From positions 1 through 34,950 of the forward strand of contig JALOLC010000004.1 in the NCBI GenBank assembly GCA_025456175.1: a stretch of DNA of 34,950 nt, in the 5' to 3' direction. Under the pieces are notes generated by a model. The model did no database searches, was not told the DNA's origin, and saw only the letters and a program-made list of their open reading frames with translations. Source of the DNA: Acidobacteriota bacterium (GTDB taxonomy: Bacteria; Acidobacteriota; Aminicenantia; UBA2199). Numbering within the stretch: position 1 is the first letter of the stretch; the number at the start of each line of letters is the position of its first letter. Position numbers and translations under genes: made by a program. This document shows, piece by piece, positions 26,716-34,950 of the stretch.

Positions 26716-26826
26716 AAAGTGAAAGGGGAAGGAAATCTCGGGATCGATTGTCGGTGAATTCCGCTTACCAAATCGCTTCATTCGCGGGGCGTATGGCTCC
26801 TTCACTTTTCACTTTTTACTTTTCAC
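26698..26826. repeat. heptamer element D: inverted arrays of GTGAAAN units
   Basis: Left 26698-26725 GTGAAAC GTGAACA GTGAAAA GTGAAAG; right 26799-26826 CCTTCAC TTTTCAC TTTTTAC TTTTCAC. Confidence 0.9.
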
Positions 26827-26844
26827 TTTATCTTTTGCTATAAT
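26815..26844 (+). promoter_or_regulatory. predicted promoter TTTACT-N18-TATAAT, -10 ends 6 nt before ATG
   Basis: -35 lies within the right heptamer array; TATAAT 26839-26844. Confidence 0.55.
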
Positions 26845-26850
26845 GTCCCA

Positions 26851-27729
26851 ATGGCGACGCTCACGTATTTCCTGATCTCCCTGCGTCCGAAGCAATGGGT
26901 GAAGAACGTCTTCATCTTCGCCCCCATGATCTTCTCCTTGCACATGTTCCAGGCGGCCTACATCTGGCGCAGCCTGCTGGCTTTTTTCCTTTTCAGCCTG
27001 GTCACCGGCGCGGTGTACGTAGGCAACGACATCCTGGACCGCGGCAAGGACCGGCTGCACCCGGTCAAGAAAAACCGTCCCATCGCCGCCGGCCGCCTGA
27101 GCGTGCGGGCGGCGCTGCCGGCGGCCGCCGCGCTGCTGGCTGCCGTGCTGCTGCTGATCGCCCGCTTCGACCGCGAGTTTTTCCTGATCGCCGCTTTCTA
27201 TATCGGCCTGAACATGTTCTATTCGCTTTTCCTCAAAAGCGTGGTCATCATCGACATCATGGTCATCGCCCTGGGCTTCGTGCTGCGGGTGATGATCGGC
27301 GGCGCGGTGAACGACATCCTCCTCTACCCCTGGATCTTGATCTCCACTTTCCTGCTCGCCGTTTTCCTGGCCCTGATCAAGCGCCGCCAGGAGCTGCTGA
27401 AGTCCCAGGAGCAGCCGGGCGGGCCCGCGCGCAGGACCCTGCAGAGCTACACCCTGAGCCTGCTGGACCAGATGATCAGCATCGCCACGGCCACGACCCT
27501 GATCTCGTACATCATGTACGTCCTTTCTCCCGACGTGCAGCAGAAGTTCCACACCGACAAGCTCTTTTATACGGTGCCCTTCGTCATCTTCGGCATCTTC
27601 CGCTACCTTTTCCTCGCCTATTCGAAGGGAGAGGGGGAGAGCCCTTCCGACATCATCTACAGCGACGTGCCCTTCACGCTGAACCTTCTCCTCTGGGTCG
27701 CCGCCTTCATCCTGCTGGTATCGCACTGA
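26851..27729 (+). CDS. UbiA-family prenyltransferase, decaprenyl-phosphate phosphoribosyltransferase-like
   Basis: RPKQWVKNVFIFAPMIFS, NDILDRGKDRLHPVKKNRPIAAG, multiple TM. Confidence 0.88.
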   Translation: MATLTYFLISLRPKQWVKNVFIFAPMIFSLHMFQAAYIWRSLLAFFLFSLVTGAVYVGNDILDRGKDRLHPVKKNRPIAAGRLSVRAALPAAAALLAAVLLLIARFDREFFLIAAFYIGLNMFYSLFLKSVVIIDIMVIALGFVLRVMIGGAVNDILLYPWILISTFLLAVFLALIKRRQELLKSQEQPGGPARRTLQSYTLSLLDQMISIATATTLISYIMYVLSPDVQQKFHTDKLFYTVPFVIFGIFRYLFLAYSKGEGESPSDIIYSDVPFTLNLLLWVAAFILLVSH

Positions 27730-27736
27730 AGCAGTC

Positions 27737-28399
27737 GTGGACGGCCTGAGCGTCATCAAGCGCCTTCAGTCCTCGGCCATCGGCCAGGAGGAGCTGGAGG
27801 AGATCTTCCGCAGCCACCGCAACGAGTACCGCGTGCTGCTGCACCTGGCATCGCACCCCAAGTTCCCGCAGGCGCTGGCGCTGGGCATCATCAGCAAGCT
27901 CTTCGCCCCCGATCTGGTTCGCCTTGTCAAGAACGTCAAGGCCAACCCGTTCGTGCGCAAGAAGGCCGAGCTCGAGTTCATGCAGCGCTACAAGCGCCTG
28001 GCGCTCGGGGAGAAGATCGCGCTGCTGAAGATGGCGCCCAACGTGCTGCTCCTGGCGCTGAGCGAGGAGAGCCATCCGCAGCTGCTGCAGGCCATCCTGC
28101 TGAGTCCCAGCTGCAGCGAGGAGGTTGTCCTGCGCTTTGTCAACCGCAACGGCGAGCGCGGCACCTTCTACCAGGCTCTCAGCGAAACCCCGTGGCCGCG
28201 CAATCCCGCCGTGGCCGAGGCCGTGGCCCACGACCCGGAGGCGCCCATCCGCATCCTGCTGCAGATTATCCCTTTCCTGGGGCTGAACGGGCTGCAAAAG
28301 ATGTTTGGCGACGAAAACACCCATCCAGCGGTCCGGGAGCGGATCCGGGCCTTCCTGGACGGCCGGGGTTCCCGAGGCGGAAGCCAGTCCTTGCCATAG
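27737..28399 (+). CDS. hypothetical alpha-helical-repeat protein (HEAT/LRV-like)
   Basis: GTG start; repeated LLHLASHPKFPQALALGIISKL / LLLALSEESHPQLLQAILLSPS / AVAEAVAHDPEAPIRILLQII helical units. Confidence 0.6.
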   Translation: MDGLSVIKRLQSSAIGQEELEEIFRSHRNEYRVLLHLASHPKFPQALALGIISKLFAPDLVRLVKNVKANPFVRKKAELEFMQRYKRLALGEKIALLKMAPNVLLLALSEESHPQLLQAILLSPSCSEEVVLRFVNRNGERGTFYQALSETPWPRNPAVAEAVAHDPEAPIRILLQIIPFLGLNGLQKMFGDENTHPAVRERIRAFLDGRGSRGGSQSLP

Positions 28400-28419
28400 C
28401 CGCCGCGCTGGGTTAGAAT
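28391..28419 (+). promoter_or_regulatory. predicted promoter TTGCCA-N17-TAGAAT, -10 ends 8 nt before ATG
   Basis: Hexamers 28391-28396 and 28414-28419, overlapping the end of the upstream CDS. Confidence 0.5.
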
Positions 28420-28427
28420 CGCACCTC

Positions 28428-30416
28428 ATGAGAACATTGGGCTCGCTTTTCATTTTTATCGCGGCGGCGGCCTGTTTGCTGCCGGCACAGGAGCCAACGA
28501 GGAAGTACGTCTGGCCGCTCTTCATCCGCGACGGCGTCAGCTCGGCCTTCCAGGATTTCCGCTCCAATCACTTCCACGCCGGCATCGACCTGCGCACGCT
28601 GCAGCGCACCGGCTTCCCGGTGCTGGCCATCGCGGACGGCTGGATCGAGCGCATCTCCGTTTCCAACCGCGGCTACGGCCGCCTGCTGCGCCTGAAGCAC
28701 GCGGACGGGAACCATTCTCTTTACGGGCACCTGGAGAGGTTCCGCGATGACATCGAGGCGGTCGTCACCCGCGTGCGGGCCGTTGGTGGGAAAAGGTATT
28801 TCAGCGACCATGTCCTGGCGGCGCCCGTGGCCGTGCGCCGCGGCGAGGTCATCGCCTTCAGCGGCGAAAGCGGTGCCGGCTTCGCCCATCTGCACCTGGA
28901 GGTCCGCGACGGCTTGGGCGGCGCCCTCAATCCCTTGCGACTCATCGCCGACCTGCCTGCGGACTTGAACGCGCCGCGCGCAAAGGGTGTCCTGCTGCGC
29001 AGCCGCGGCGAAACGCAGGTGAACGGAGACTGCGGGGAGTTCTATTTCAAGCTGCGCCGGGAAGGGGAGGCCTTTTCCCTGGATAGGCCGCTGGCGATCA
29101 GCGGTGCCTGCGACCTGGCGCTGGAGGCCGTCGACCTGTCCGACGTAGGCCACGCCATCGCTCCCTACAGCCTGGAGGCCAGCCTCGACGGCAAGCCGGT
29201 CTTCGCCGTATCCTTCACGCGCCTGACGCGTGACGACAACAACCAGCTGGGGATGCTGTACGACATGGCCTATTCCACCACCAAGAATTTATTTTTCAAC
29301 CTCTGCTCCCAGAAGGGCTTCGCCCTGGAGAAAAGCGGGGGGAGCCTGGCCGATGAGCTGGGCCGCCTTACCCCCGGACGGCACGAGATCCGCGTCGTTG
29401 TCTGCGACCAGGAGGGCAACCAAACGCTTGTCCTGCTGCCGGTGATCCGGGCGGAGCCGCTGGTTGCCCGTGGCGCCGGAAGCGGAGCCCTGCCGGCCCA
29501 AGGCGGGGAAGGAGTGATGCAGCGTACGGAATTCGTCACCTTCGTCAACCGCGATGACATCGCGGTCACGCTCAAGGGCTTTCCCCTTCCCGCCGAGCGG
29601 GTGCAACTCAGGGTCAGCCAGGGCGGGCAGGAAAAAGTGGTGCCGGCCCGTCCGTGCGCCTCGGGGGTCTATTTTTCCTTCAAGCCGCTGAACCATGAGC
29701 TGCGCATGTTTCTGCGCTTCGAGCTCATGGAGAACGGACTGGTGGTGGAAATCCGGCAGATGACGCTGCAGTCGGTCTTGCTGAAGCACAACCTGGCCCA
29801 GACCGTGCGCGCCAATGACTTCGCCGCCGAATTCGGAGCCACTTCGGTCCTGGACCCCACCGTTCTTCTGCTCGAGCGGGTGGCGCTGAACCCCAATTTT
29901 CCGATGCTCGCCGGTCCGATTCGCTCGGGACCGGTCCATTTCGCCTTTCTGGACGCGGTCTTCTTCAAGTTCCGCCTGCCCCCGGGCACGGCCCGGAGGG
30001 AGCAGCTGGGAGTCTTCAAGTACCAGTCGGCGACCCGCAGCTGGACCTATCTGCCCACCCAGGTCGACAAGGACCCGGGATACCTGTCGGCCCGGGTCCT
30101 GACCGCCGGCACCTTCGCTTTGTTGCGCGATGTCTTTCCCCCGCAGGCTTCGCTGCGGCGCCTGGCAACGCGACGCTTGGCCCGGCTGAAGCGGCTCTTC
30201 GTTCGACTGAGCGATATGGGCAAGGGGATCGACGACGGCAGCATCCAGGTGTTCCTGAACGGCCGGAAGATCGAAGGCGACTTTGATCCCGATTGGAGCC
30301 ACGTTATCCTCGAGGACTTGCCGGGCCTGAGGAAAGGGGCGAATGTCCTGCAGGTCCGCGCCGCTGACTTGGCTGGAAATCGGGTCGACAATAGATTCCG
30401 CTTTTCATTGAAGTGA
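28428..30416 (+). CDS. secreted M23-family peptidase
   Basis: Signal peptide MRTLGSLFIFIAAAACLLPAQ; NHFHAGIDL and HLHLEVRDG metal-site motifs. Confidence 0.88.
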   Translation: MRTLGSLFIFIAAAACLLPAQEPTRKYVWPLFIRDGVSSAFQDFRSNHFHAGIDLRTLQRTGFPVLAIADGWIERISVSNRGYGRLLRLKHADGNHSLYGHLERFRDDIEAVVTRVRAVGGKRYFSDHVLAAPVAVRRGEVIAFSGESGAGFAHLHLEVRDGLGGALNPLRLIADLPADLNAPRAKGVLLRSRGETQVNGDCGEFYFKLRREGEAFSLDRPLAISGACDLALEAVDLSDVGHAIAPYSLEASLDGKPVFAVSFTRLTRDDNNQLGMLYDMAYSTTKNLFFNLCSQKGFALEKSGGSLADELGRLTPGRHEIRVVVCDQEGNQTLVLLPVIRAEPLVARGAGSGALPAQGGEGVMQRTEFVTFVNRDDIAVTLKGFPLPAERVQLRVSQGGQEKVVPARPCASGVYFSFKPLNHELRMFLRFELMENGLVVEIRQMTLQSVLLKHNLAQTVRANDFAAEFGATSVLDPTVLLLERVALNPNFPMLAGPIRSGPVHFAFLDAVFFKFRLPPGTARREQLGVFKYQSATRSWTYLPTQVDKDPGYLSARVLTAGTFALLRDVFPPQASLRRLATRRLARLKRLFVRLSDMGKGIDDGSIQVFLNGRKIEGDFDPDWSHVILEDLPGLRKGANVLQVRAADLAGNRVDNRFRFSLK

Positions 30417-30741
30417 TCCCAAGGGAGCCTTTCCAGAAATCTGCGCTTACCGATTTTGTCAATGGTTGTGGAAATCTGATGTTTAAGCCTTAAAGAATCC
30501 AATGGACAATGGCTTTCAACGAATTGCATACTTCTTGCCAAGGAAGACAGCCCATAATAAAGGATATTGCCTGAAAATAACTTGGGACAATGGTTCGAGA
30601 AATTCAACTGCGCCGCTCCGGGTTCCCTCGGCCGTTGACATGCCCGGATGTACATGAGAAAATGCAGGAGATTTTTGGGCTTCGTATAATTGTTACACGC
30701 ATGGGAACCCAGAAAGGCGCCATGCCTTACGGAGGGAAGAT

Positions 30742-31764
30742 ATGCCCAGCGGCCCGGGCGTTTTCTTTGCAGGAGACGCGCTCTTCATCCGTCTGCGCCT
30801 GCTGGGTGACATTGTTTTCACCATTCCCGCAGTGCAGTTGTTCCGCGAACGTTACCCAGGCACCCGCCTGCACTACGTGGTGGAGGAACGCTTCCAGGAA
30901 ATGGCCGAGCTCATTCCCGGGGTCGACCGTGTGATTACCGTCCCCAGGCGCCGGGGCATTGCCGAGATACTGGATTTCCGCCGCCAGGTGCGGGCGCTGG
31001 GAATAGGCCTAGTCGTCGACCTTCATTCGGGTCCCGGCTCGGCGCTGCTGGCCTGGGCCAGCGGCGCCCCGTTGCGGGTGGGTTACCGCACACCCAACCG
31101 CAACTGGGCCTATCACCGGCTGGTCGAGCGCTTCGCTCACACGCGTCCGGCCCACTCCGTATACAACCAGGCCAGGCTGCTCGAGGCGGTCGGAGTCGAT
31201 GCCCGGTCGGTCCCCGCTTACCCGCCCATCGCTCCCCGCCTTTTACACTCATCGCCAAGGCTGGATTCCCTGCGCGAACTCCGGCCAAAGGTCGTGATCC
31301 ACCTGGGGGCCGGCAACCGCTTCCGTGACTGGGGCGAGGACCATTTTTCCGAGCTGGTGAAGCGCCTGGAAAGCGAGAAAATCCATGCGGTCCTGTTCGG
31401 CAGCAGCCCCGAGGAGGCGGCGCGGGCCGCGCGGTTGGGAGGGAGTCCGTTTGTCCACGACCTGTCGGGCCCCTTGTCCGTTTCCGAGCTTCTCTCCCTG
31501 ATTTCCATGGCCGATGCCTACGTCGGGGCCGATTCGGGTCCGCTGCACCTGGCTTCCCTGACCGCGACGCCGCTGGTGGCACTGTACGGCCCCAACCGTT
31601 CCGAGGTCAGCGGCCCCTGGCGCACGCAGGCAGTGGCGATCGTGGAGCTGGAGATGGAGTGCCGCCCCTGTTCGCAACGGAGCTGCAAGTATGGTACAAT
31701 CGCCTGCATGCGCAACATCAGCACGGACAGGGTCTATGAAGCGGTCATCCCGTTTATCCACTGA
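30742..31764 (+). CDS. glycosyltransferase family 9 (heptosyltransferase-like)
   Basis: IRLRLLGDIVFTIPAVQLFRERYPGTRLHYVVEE; HLGAGNRFRDWGEDHFSEL; GADSGPLHLASLTATPLVALYGP; SD ggaggg. Confidence 0.92.
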   Translation: MPSGPGVFFAGDALFIRLRLLGDIVFTIPAVQLFRERYPGTRLHYVVEERFQEMAELIPGVDRVITVPRRRGIAEILDFRRQVRALGIGLVVDLHSGPGSALLAWASGAPLRVGYRTPNRNWAYHRLVERFAHTRPAHSVYNQARLLEAVGVDARSVPAYPPIAPRLLHSSPRLDSLRELRPKVVIHLGAGNRFRDWGEDHFSELVKRLESEKIHAVLFGSSPEEAARAARLGGSPFVHDLSGPLSVSELLSLISMADAYVGADSGPLHLASLTATPLVALYGPNRSEVSGPWRTQAVAIVELEMECRPCSQRSCKYGTIACMRNISTDRVYEAVIPFIH

Positions 31765-32965
31765 CCCGGCTTTCATCCTGCTGCTGGCGTTTCTTTTTCT
31801 CATTGACGTCTCCATTGCCGCCTGCTATGTGCTGGCGACGGTCATCCTGCTCCTGTTCCTGCTGCACCTGCTGCGCGGCGGTCCGTTCCCCCCGCTGCCG
31901 CTTTTCTGCTGGTTTTTTCTGGCCTATGTTTTTTTCACCCTCCTGGCCACGGTTTTTTCGCTGGATCCCGGCGCCAGCTTCCGCGACAACAAGGAACTGC
32001 TGATCTTCCTGCTGCTCCCGATTTACATCTGGCTGCTGGACTCCTGGAAAAGGGTGCGGCTCTCCCTGGGAACGGTGCTGGCCGCCGGCGCCTTTTCCGC
32101 CCTGGCCGGGATTTTTTCCGTTGCCGGCAAGGGGATCGCCGCTGGCGTCGTCCTCTCCGACCGTTTAAAGGGATTCACCTCGCACTGGATGACTTACTCC
32201 GGGCTGCTGATGCTCCCCTTCATCTTTTTTGCTGTCCGGCTCATGCTGCGACGCGGAGAAAGGAAGCAAACGGCCATGACCGTGACGGCGCTCGGCCTCA
32301 TGCTGGCCGCCATCGCCTTTTCATTGACGCGCAATGTCTGGTTGGGCATCGCCCTTGCCCTGGGGCTGTTCTTCGTCTTTTTCAAACCGAAGTACTTCCT
32401 GGTCCTGGCGCCCCTGCTGCTGGTCCTGGTGCTGCTGGCGCCGCCCGCCGTGAGGAGCCGCGCTTTTTCCATCGTCGACCTGCAGGACAGCTCGAACCGC
32501 GACCGGATCTACATGGTCTATTCGGGGCTGAAGATCTTCCAGGACCGGCCCTGGACCGGCGTGGGCAGCCACAACATCCAGAAGGTGATCCTCGGCGATG
32601 AAAGGCGCTATCGCCACCCCCAGGCTGAGAGGGTGAACCTCCACCTGCACAACAATTTTCTGCAGATCCTGGCCGAAAGGGGGATCTTCGCCCTGGCCAG
32701 CTTCATTTTGGCCTGCCTGTCCATCCTCCTGCAGCTGGCGCGCAGGTTGAAGGCGCAGGCCGGAGAACAGCGGGCCGTGACAGCGGGGGTGCTGTTTGCC
32801 TTCATCGGTTTTCTTGCCGCCGGCATGTTTGAATACAATTTCGGGGACAGCGAGATCAAGTTCCTCCTGTTTTATTTCATCAGCCTGCCTTTTCTGACTC
32901 CAGTACAGGCGGGGCAAGACGGCGTGAGGGGAGAAGAGCATGTTCAAGCCCAAGAGAGTCTCTGA
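31736..32965 (+). CDS. O-antigen ligase-like (Wzy/WaaL family) membrane protein
   Basis: Polytopic; RDRIYMVYSGLKIFQDRPWTGVGSHNIQ...HLHNNFLQILAERGIFAL; overlaps upstream CDS. Confidence 0.88.
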   Translation: MKRSSRLSTDPAFILLLAFLFLIDVSIAACYVLATVILLLFLLHLLRGGPFPPLPLFCWFFLAYVFFTLLATVFSLDPGASFRDNKELLIFLLLPIYIWLLDSWKRVRLSLGTVLAAGAFSALAGIFSVAGKGIAAGVVLSDRLKGFTSHWMTYSGLLMLPFIFFAVRLMLRRGERKQTAMTVTALGLMLAAIAFSLTRNVWLGIALALGLFFVFFKPKYFLVLAPLLLVLVLLAPPAVRSRAFSIVDLQDSSNRDRIYMVYSGLKIFQDRPWTGVGSHNIQKVILGDERRYRHPQAERVNLHLHNNFLQILAERGIFALASFILACLSILLQLARRLKAQAGEQRAVTAGVLFAFIGFLAAGMFEYNFGDSEIKFLLFYFISLPFLTPVQAGQDGVRGEEHVQAQESL

Positions 32966-33917
32966 GATCTGCTCCCGCTTTGCCGGGAAAAGGATCCTGG
33001 TGTACGGCGACGTCATCCTCGACCGCTACATCTTTGGCGAGGTCGAGCGCATTTCACCGGAGGCGCCGGTGCCGGTCATCAAGGTCGAGAACGAGGAGTC
33101 GCGCCTCGGAGGCGCCGGCAACGTGGCGGCCAACATCGACCGGCTGGGCGCCTGCGGCCTGCTGCTCGGGGTCATTGGCCGCGACGCCTTCGCCGACGAG
33201 ATCTCTCGCCTCAAGCCGGAGGGTAACCTGGTGCTGCGCGACGGCGCAAGCCGCACCGTGGTCAAGACGCGCATTATCTCCCAGCGCCAGCAGATTGTCC
33301 GCGTCGACCGCGAGACGCAAATCGAGATGGGAGCGGAGGTTCTGCGGCGGATCGCGAAGGCGATCGCCGGGGCCGCCATCGGCGGCATCATCGTCTCCGA
33401 TTACGCCAAGGGAACGGTGAACGCCGCGGCCATGGCCCTGCTCAAGGCCCGGGCCGCCCAGAGCGGCATCCCCCTCGTTGTCGATCCCAAGCCCCCCCAT
33501 TTCTCCCTCTATCGCGGCGTTACCGGCCTCACCCCCAACCTGAAAGAGGCCGAAGCGCTGTCCGGCAGAACCATTCGCGGCGAAGCCGACGTCGCCTGGG
33601 CACTGACGCGCATCCGTCGCCGCTGCCGCTCGCGCTTCGCCCTGGTGACCCGGGGCAGCCAGGGAATATCGGCGGCCGAGGCCAACCGCAGGATCTTTCA
33701 CCTTCCGGCGTTCAGCCGCGAAGTGTACGACGTGACCGGCGCCGGGGACACCGTCGTCGCGGTGCTGACCCTGGCCCTGGCTGCCGGGGCCGAACTGCGC
33801 GAGGCCGTGGCCATGGCCAACGCCGCCGCTTCAATCGTGGTGGAGAAGGTCGGCACCTCCCAGGTCGGCCTCGAGGAACTCCAGGAAAGGATCGCGCTCA
33901 TCCAGAAGCGACAGTGA
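32940..33917 (+). CDS. rfaE1: D-glycero-beta-D-manno-heptose-7-phosphate kinase (RfaE1-like, PfkB family)
   Basis: GDVILDRYIFGEVERISPEAPVPVIKVENEESRLGGAGNVAANI; DVTGAGDTVVAVLTLALAAGA. Confidence 0.93.
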   Translation: MFKPKRVSEICSRFAGKRILVYGDVILDRYIFGEVERISPEAPVPVIKVENEESRLGGAGNVAANIDRLGACGLLLGVIGRDAFADEISRLKPEGNLVLRDGASRTVVKTRIISQRQQIVRVDRETQIEMGAEVLRRIAKAIAGAAIGGIIVSDYAKGTVNAAAMALLKARAAQSGIPLVVDPKPPHFSLYRGVTGLTPNLKEAEALSGRTIRGEADVAWALTRIRRRCRSRFALVTRGSQGISAAEANRRIFHLPAFSREVYDVTGAGDTVVAVLTLALAAGAELREAVAMANAAASIVVEKVGTSQVGLEELQERIALIQKRQ

Positions 33918-34560
33918 ACCGACTGCAGCTGTTGAAGGCCCTGGCTCCCGGGTTCCTGCCGCTGCTGGTCTTCATCGCCGCCGACGCGCTGTGGGGAACC
34001 CGGGTCGGCCTCTTCGTCGCCGTCGCCGCCGGCCTTGTCGAACTGGCCGTCTCCTTTGCTCGGGAAAAGACCCTGGACCATTTCGTCATCCTGGACACCC
34101 TGCTGATTGTGGCCATGGGCGGCATCTCGCTGCTGCTGGAGAACGACATCTTTTTCAGGCTGAAGCCGGCCATCGTCGAGCTGATCTTCTGCCTGATTTT
34201 GGGCGTGTCGGTCTATTCGCCCCTGAACATCATGCTGGCCATGTCGCGCCGCTATCTGAAGGGGATCGCCTTCAGCGCCGAGCAGGCGCAAGCTCTGACT
34301 CGCAGCATGAAAGCCTTGTTCTACCTCTTCCTGGGACACTCGGCCCTGATTGTCTACGCCGCATTCGCCATGTCGGCGGCGGCCTGGGGCTTCATCTCGG
34401 GCGGCCTGTTCTACATCCTGTTCGCCGTCTATTTCCTCGGCGAGTGGCTGCGCAACCGCCGCCGGGCCCGGCTCGACGACCCGGACCTGTCCCGCTATGC
34501 CGGTGACGAGTGGTTCGACCTGGTCGACGCGGAGGGCAAGGTGGTCTGTGCCACTCGCGC
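33914..34560 (+). CDS. polytopic membrane domain (septation protein IspZ-like) reading into the N-terminus of a NUDIX domain; apparent frameshift near 34556-34561
   Basis: MNRLQLLKALAPGFLPLLVFIAADALWG...; ends DEWFDLVDAEGKVVCATR, the usual first strand of NUDIX proteins, after which the frame degenerates. Confidence 0.65.
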
Positions 34561-34950
34561 CAGGGGCTGCTGCACCCGGTCGTCCACCTGCATGTCCTCG
34601 ACGCCAGGGACCGCCTCTTCCTGCAGAAGCGCTCGCTGGACAAGGCAATCCAGCCGGGAAAGTGGGACACCGCCGTCGGCGGCCACGTGCTCAGCGGCGA
34701 GACCGTCGAGGCGGCCCTGAAAAGGGAGGCGGAGGAGGAGCTGGGGTTGAAGGAGTTCAAGGCGTTGCCGGTGGCCCGATATGTCTGGGAGAGCGACGTC
34801 GAGTCGGAGCTGGTCTTCATGTTTGTCACCCGCCGTGACGCCATCCCGCACATCAATGCCGAGGAGATCAGCGAGGGAAAGTTCTGGAAGATCGCCAAGC
34901 TGCGCGAGGCCCTGGGCAAGGGCATCCTGACGCCGAATTTCGAGTTCGAG
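34558..34950 (+). CDS. NUDIX hydrolase domain (in a different frame, continues off the window)
   Basis: RQGLLHPVVHLHVLDARDRLFLQKRSLDKAIQPGKWDTAVGGHVLSGETVEAALKREAEEELG: NUDIX box GX5EX7REUXEEXGU. Confidence 0.85.

Noticed and set aside
19157-26826. CRISPR array interpretation of the periodic intergenic repeats
   Set aside because: Units are 7 nt, contiguous without spacers, degenerate and in inverted arms; no cas genes.

Overview
GC-rich bacterial chromosomal window, mostly housekeeping genes. Gene content suggests an Acidobacteriota/Aminicenantota-like organism, but that is a tentative inference. Order: hslU(partial)-hslV; COG0731-type radical SAM protein; RlmI-like methyltransferase; secreted beta-propeller-like protein; tRNA-Asn; a lower-GC orphan ORF; znuA/znuC/znuB zinc ABC transporter; MFS transporter; PH-domain membrane protein; a very long atypical GH13 protein; tRNA-Ser, SRP RNA, dnaX, ybaB, recR; mglB-mglA plus an unusual radical SAM protein; PLP aminotransferase; EamA permease; sppA; a hypothetical; folE; pgi; UbiA-family prenyltransferase; helical-repeat protein; M23 peptidase; then GT9 glycosyltransferase, O-antigen-ligase-like and RfaE1-like kinase genes; finally a membrane-domain/NUDIX ORF that appears frameshifted. 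The two most interesting signals are non-coding. (1) A set of intergenic elements is built from degenerate 7-nt units (GT-anchored: GTNNACG, GTGACGC, GTGAAAN, GTNNAGG). In three of them the units form two facing (inverted) arrays around a 44-108 nt core; each locus has its own heptamer 'dialect' shared by its two arms. (2) Many genes lack a Shine-Dalgarno and instead show a good -35/-10 promoter with the -10 box ending 6-9 nt before the ATG, which predicts leaderless mRNAs. No CRISPR array, prophage or transposase gene was seen.
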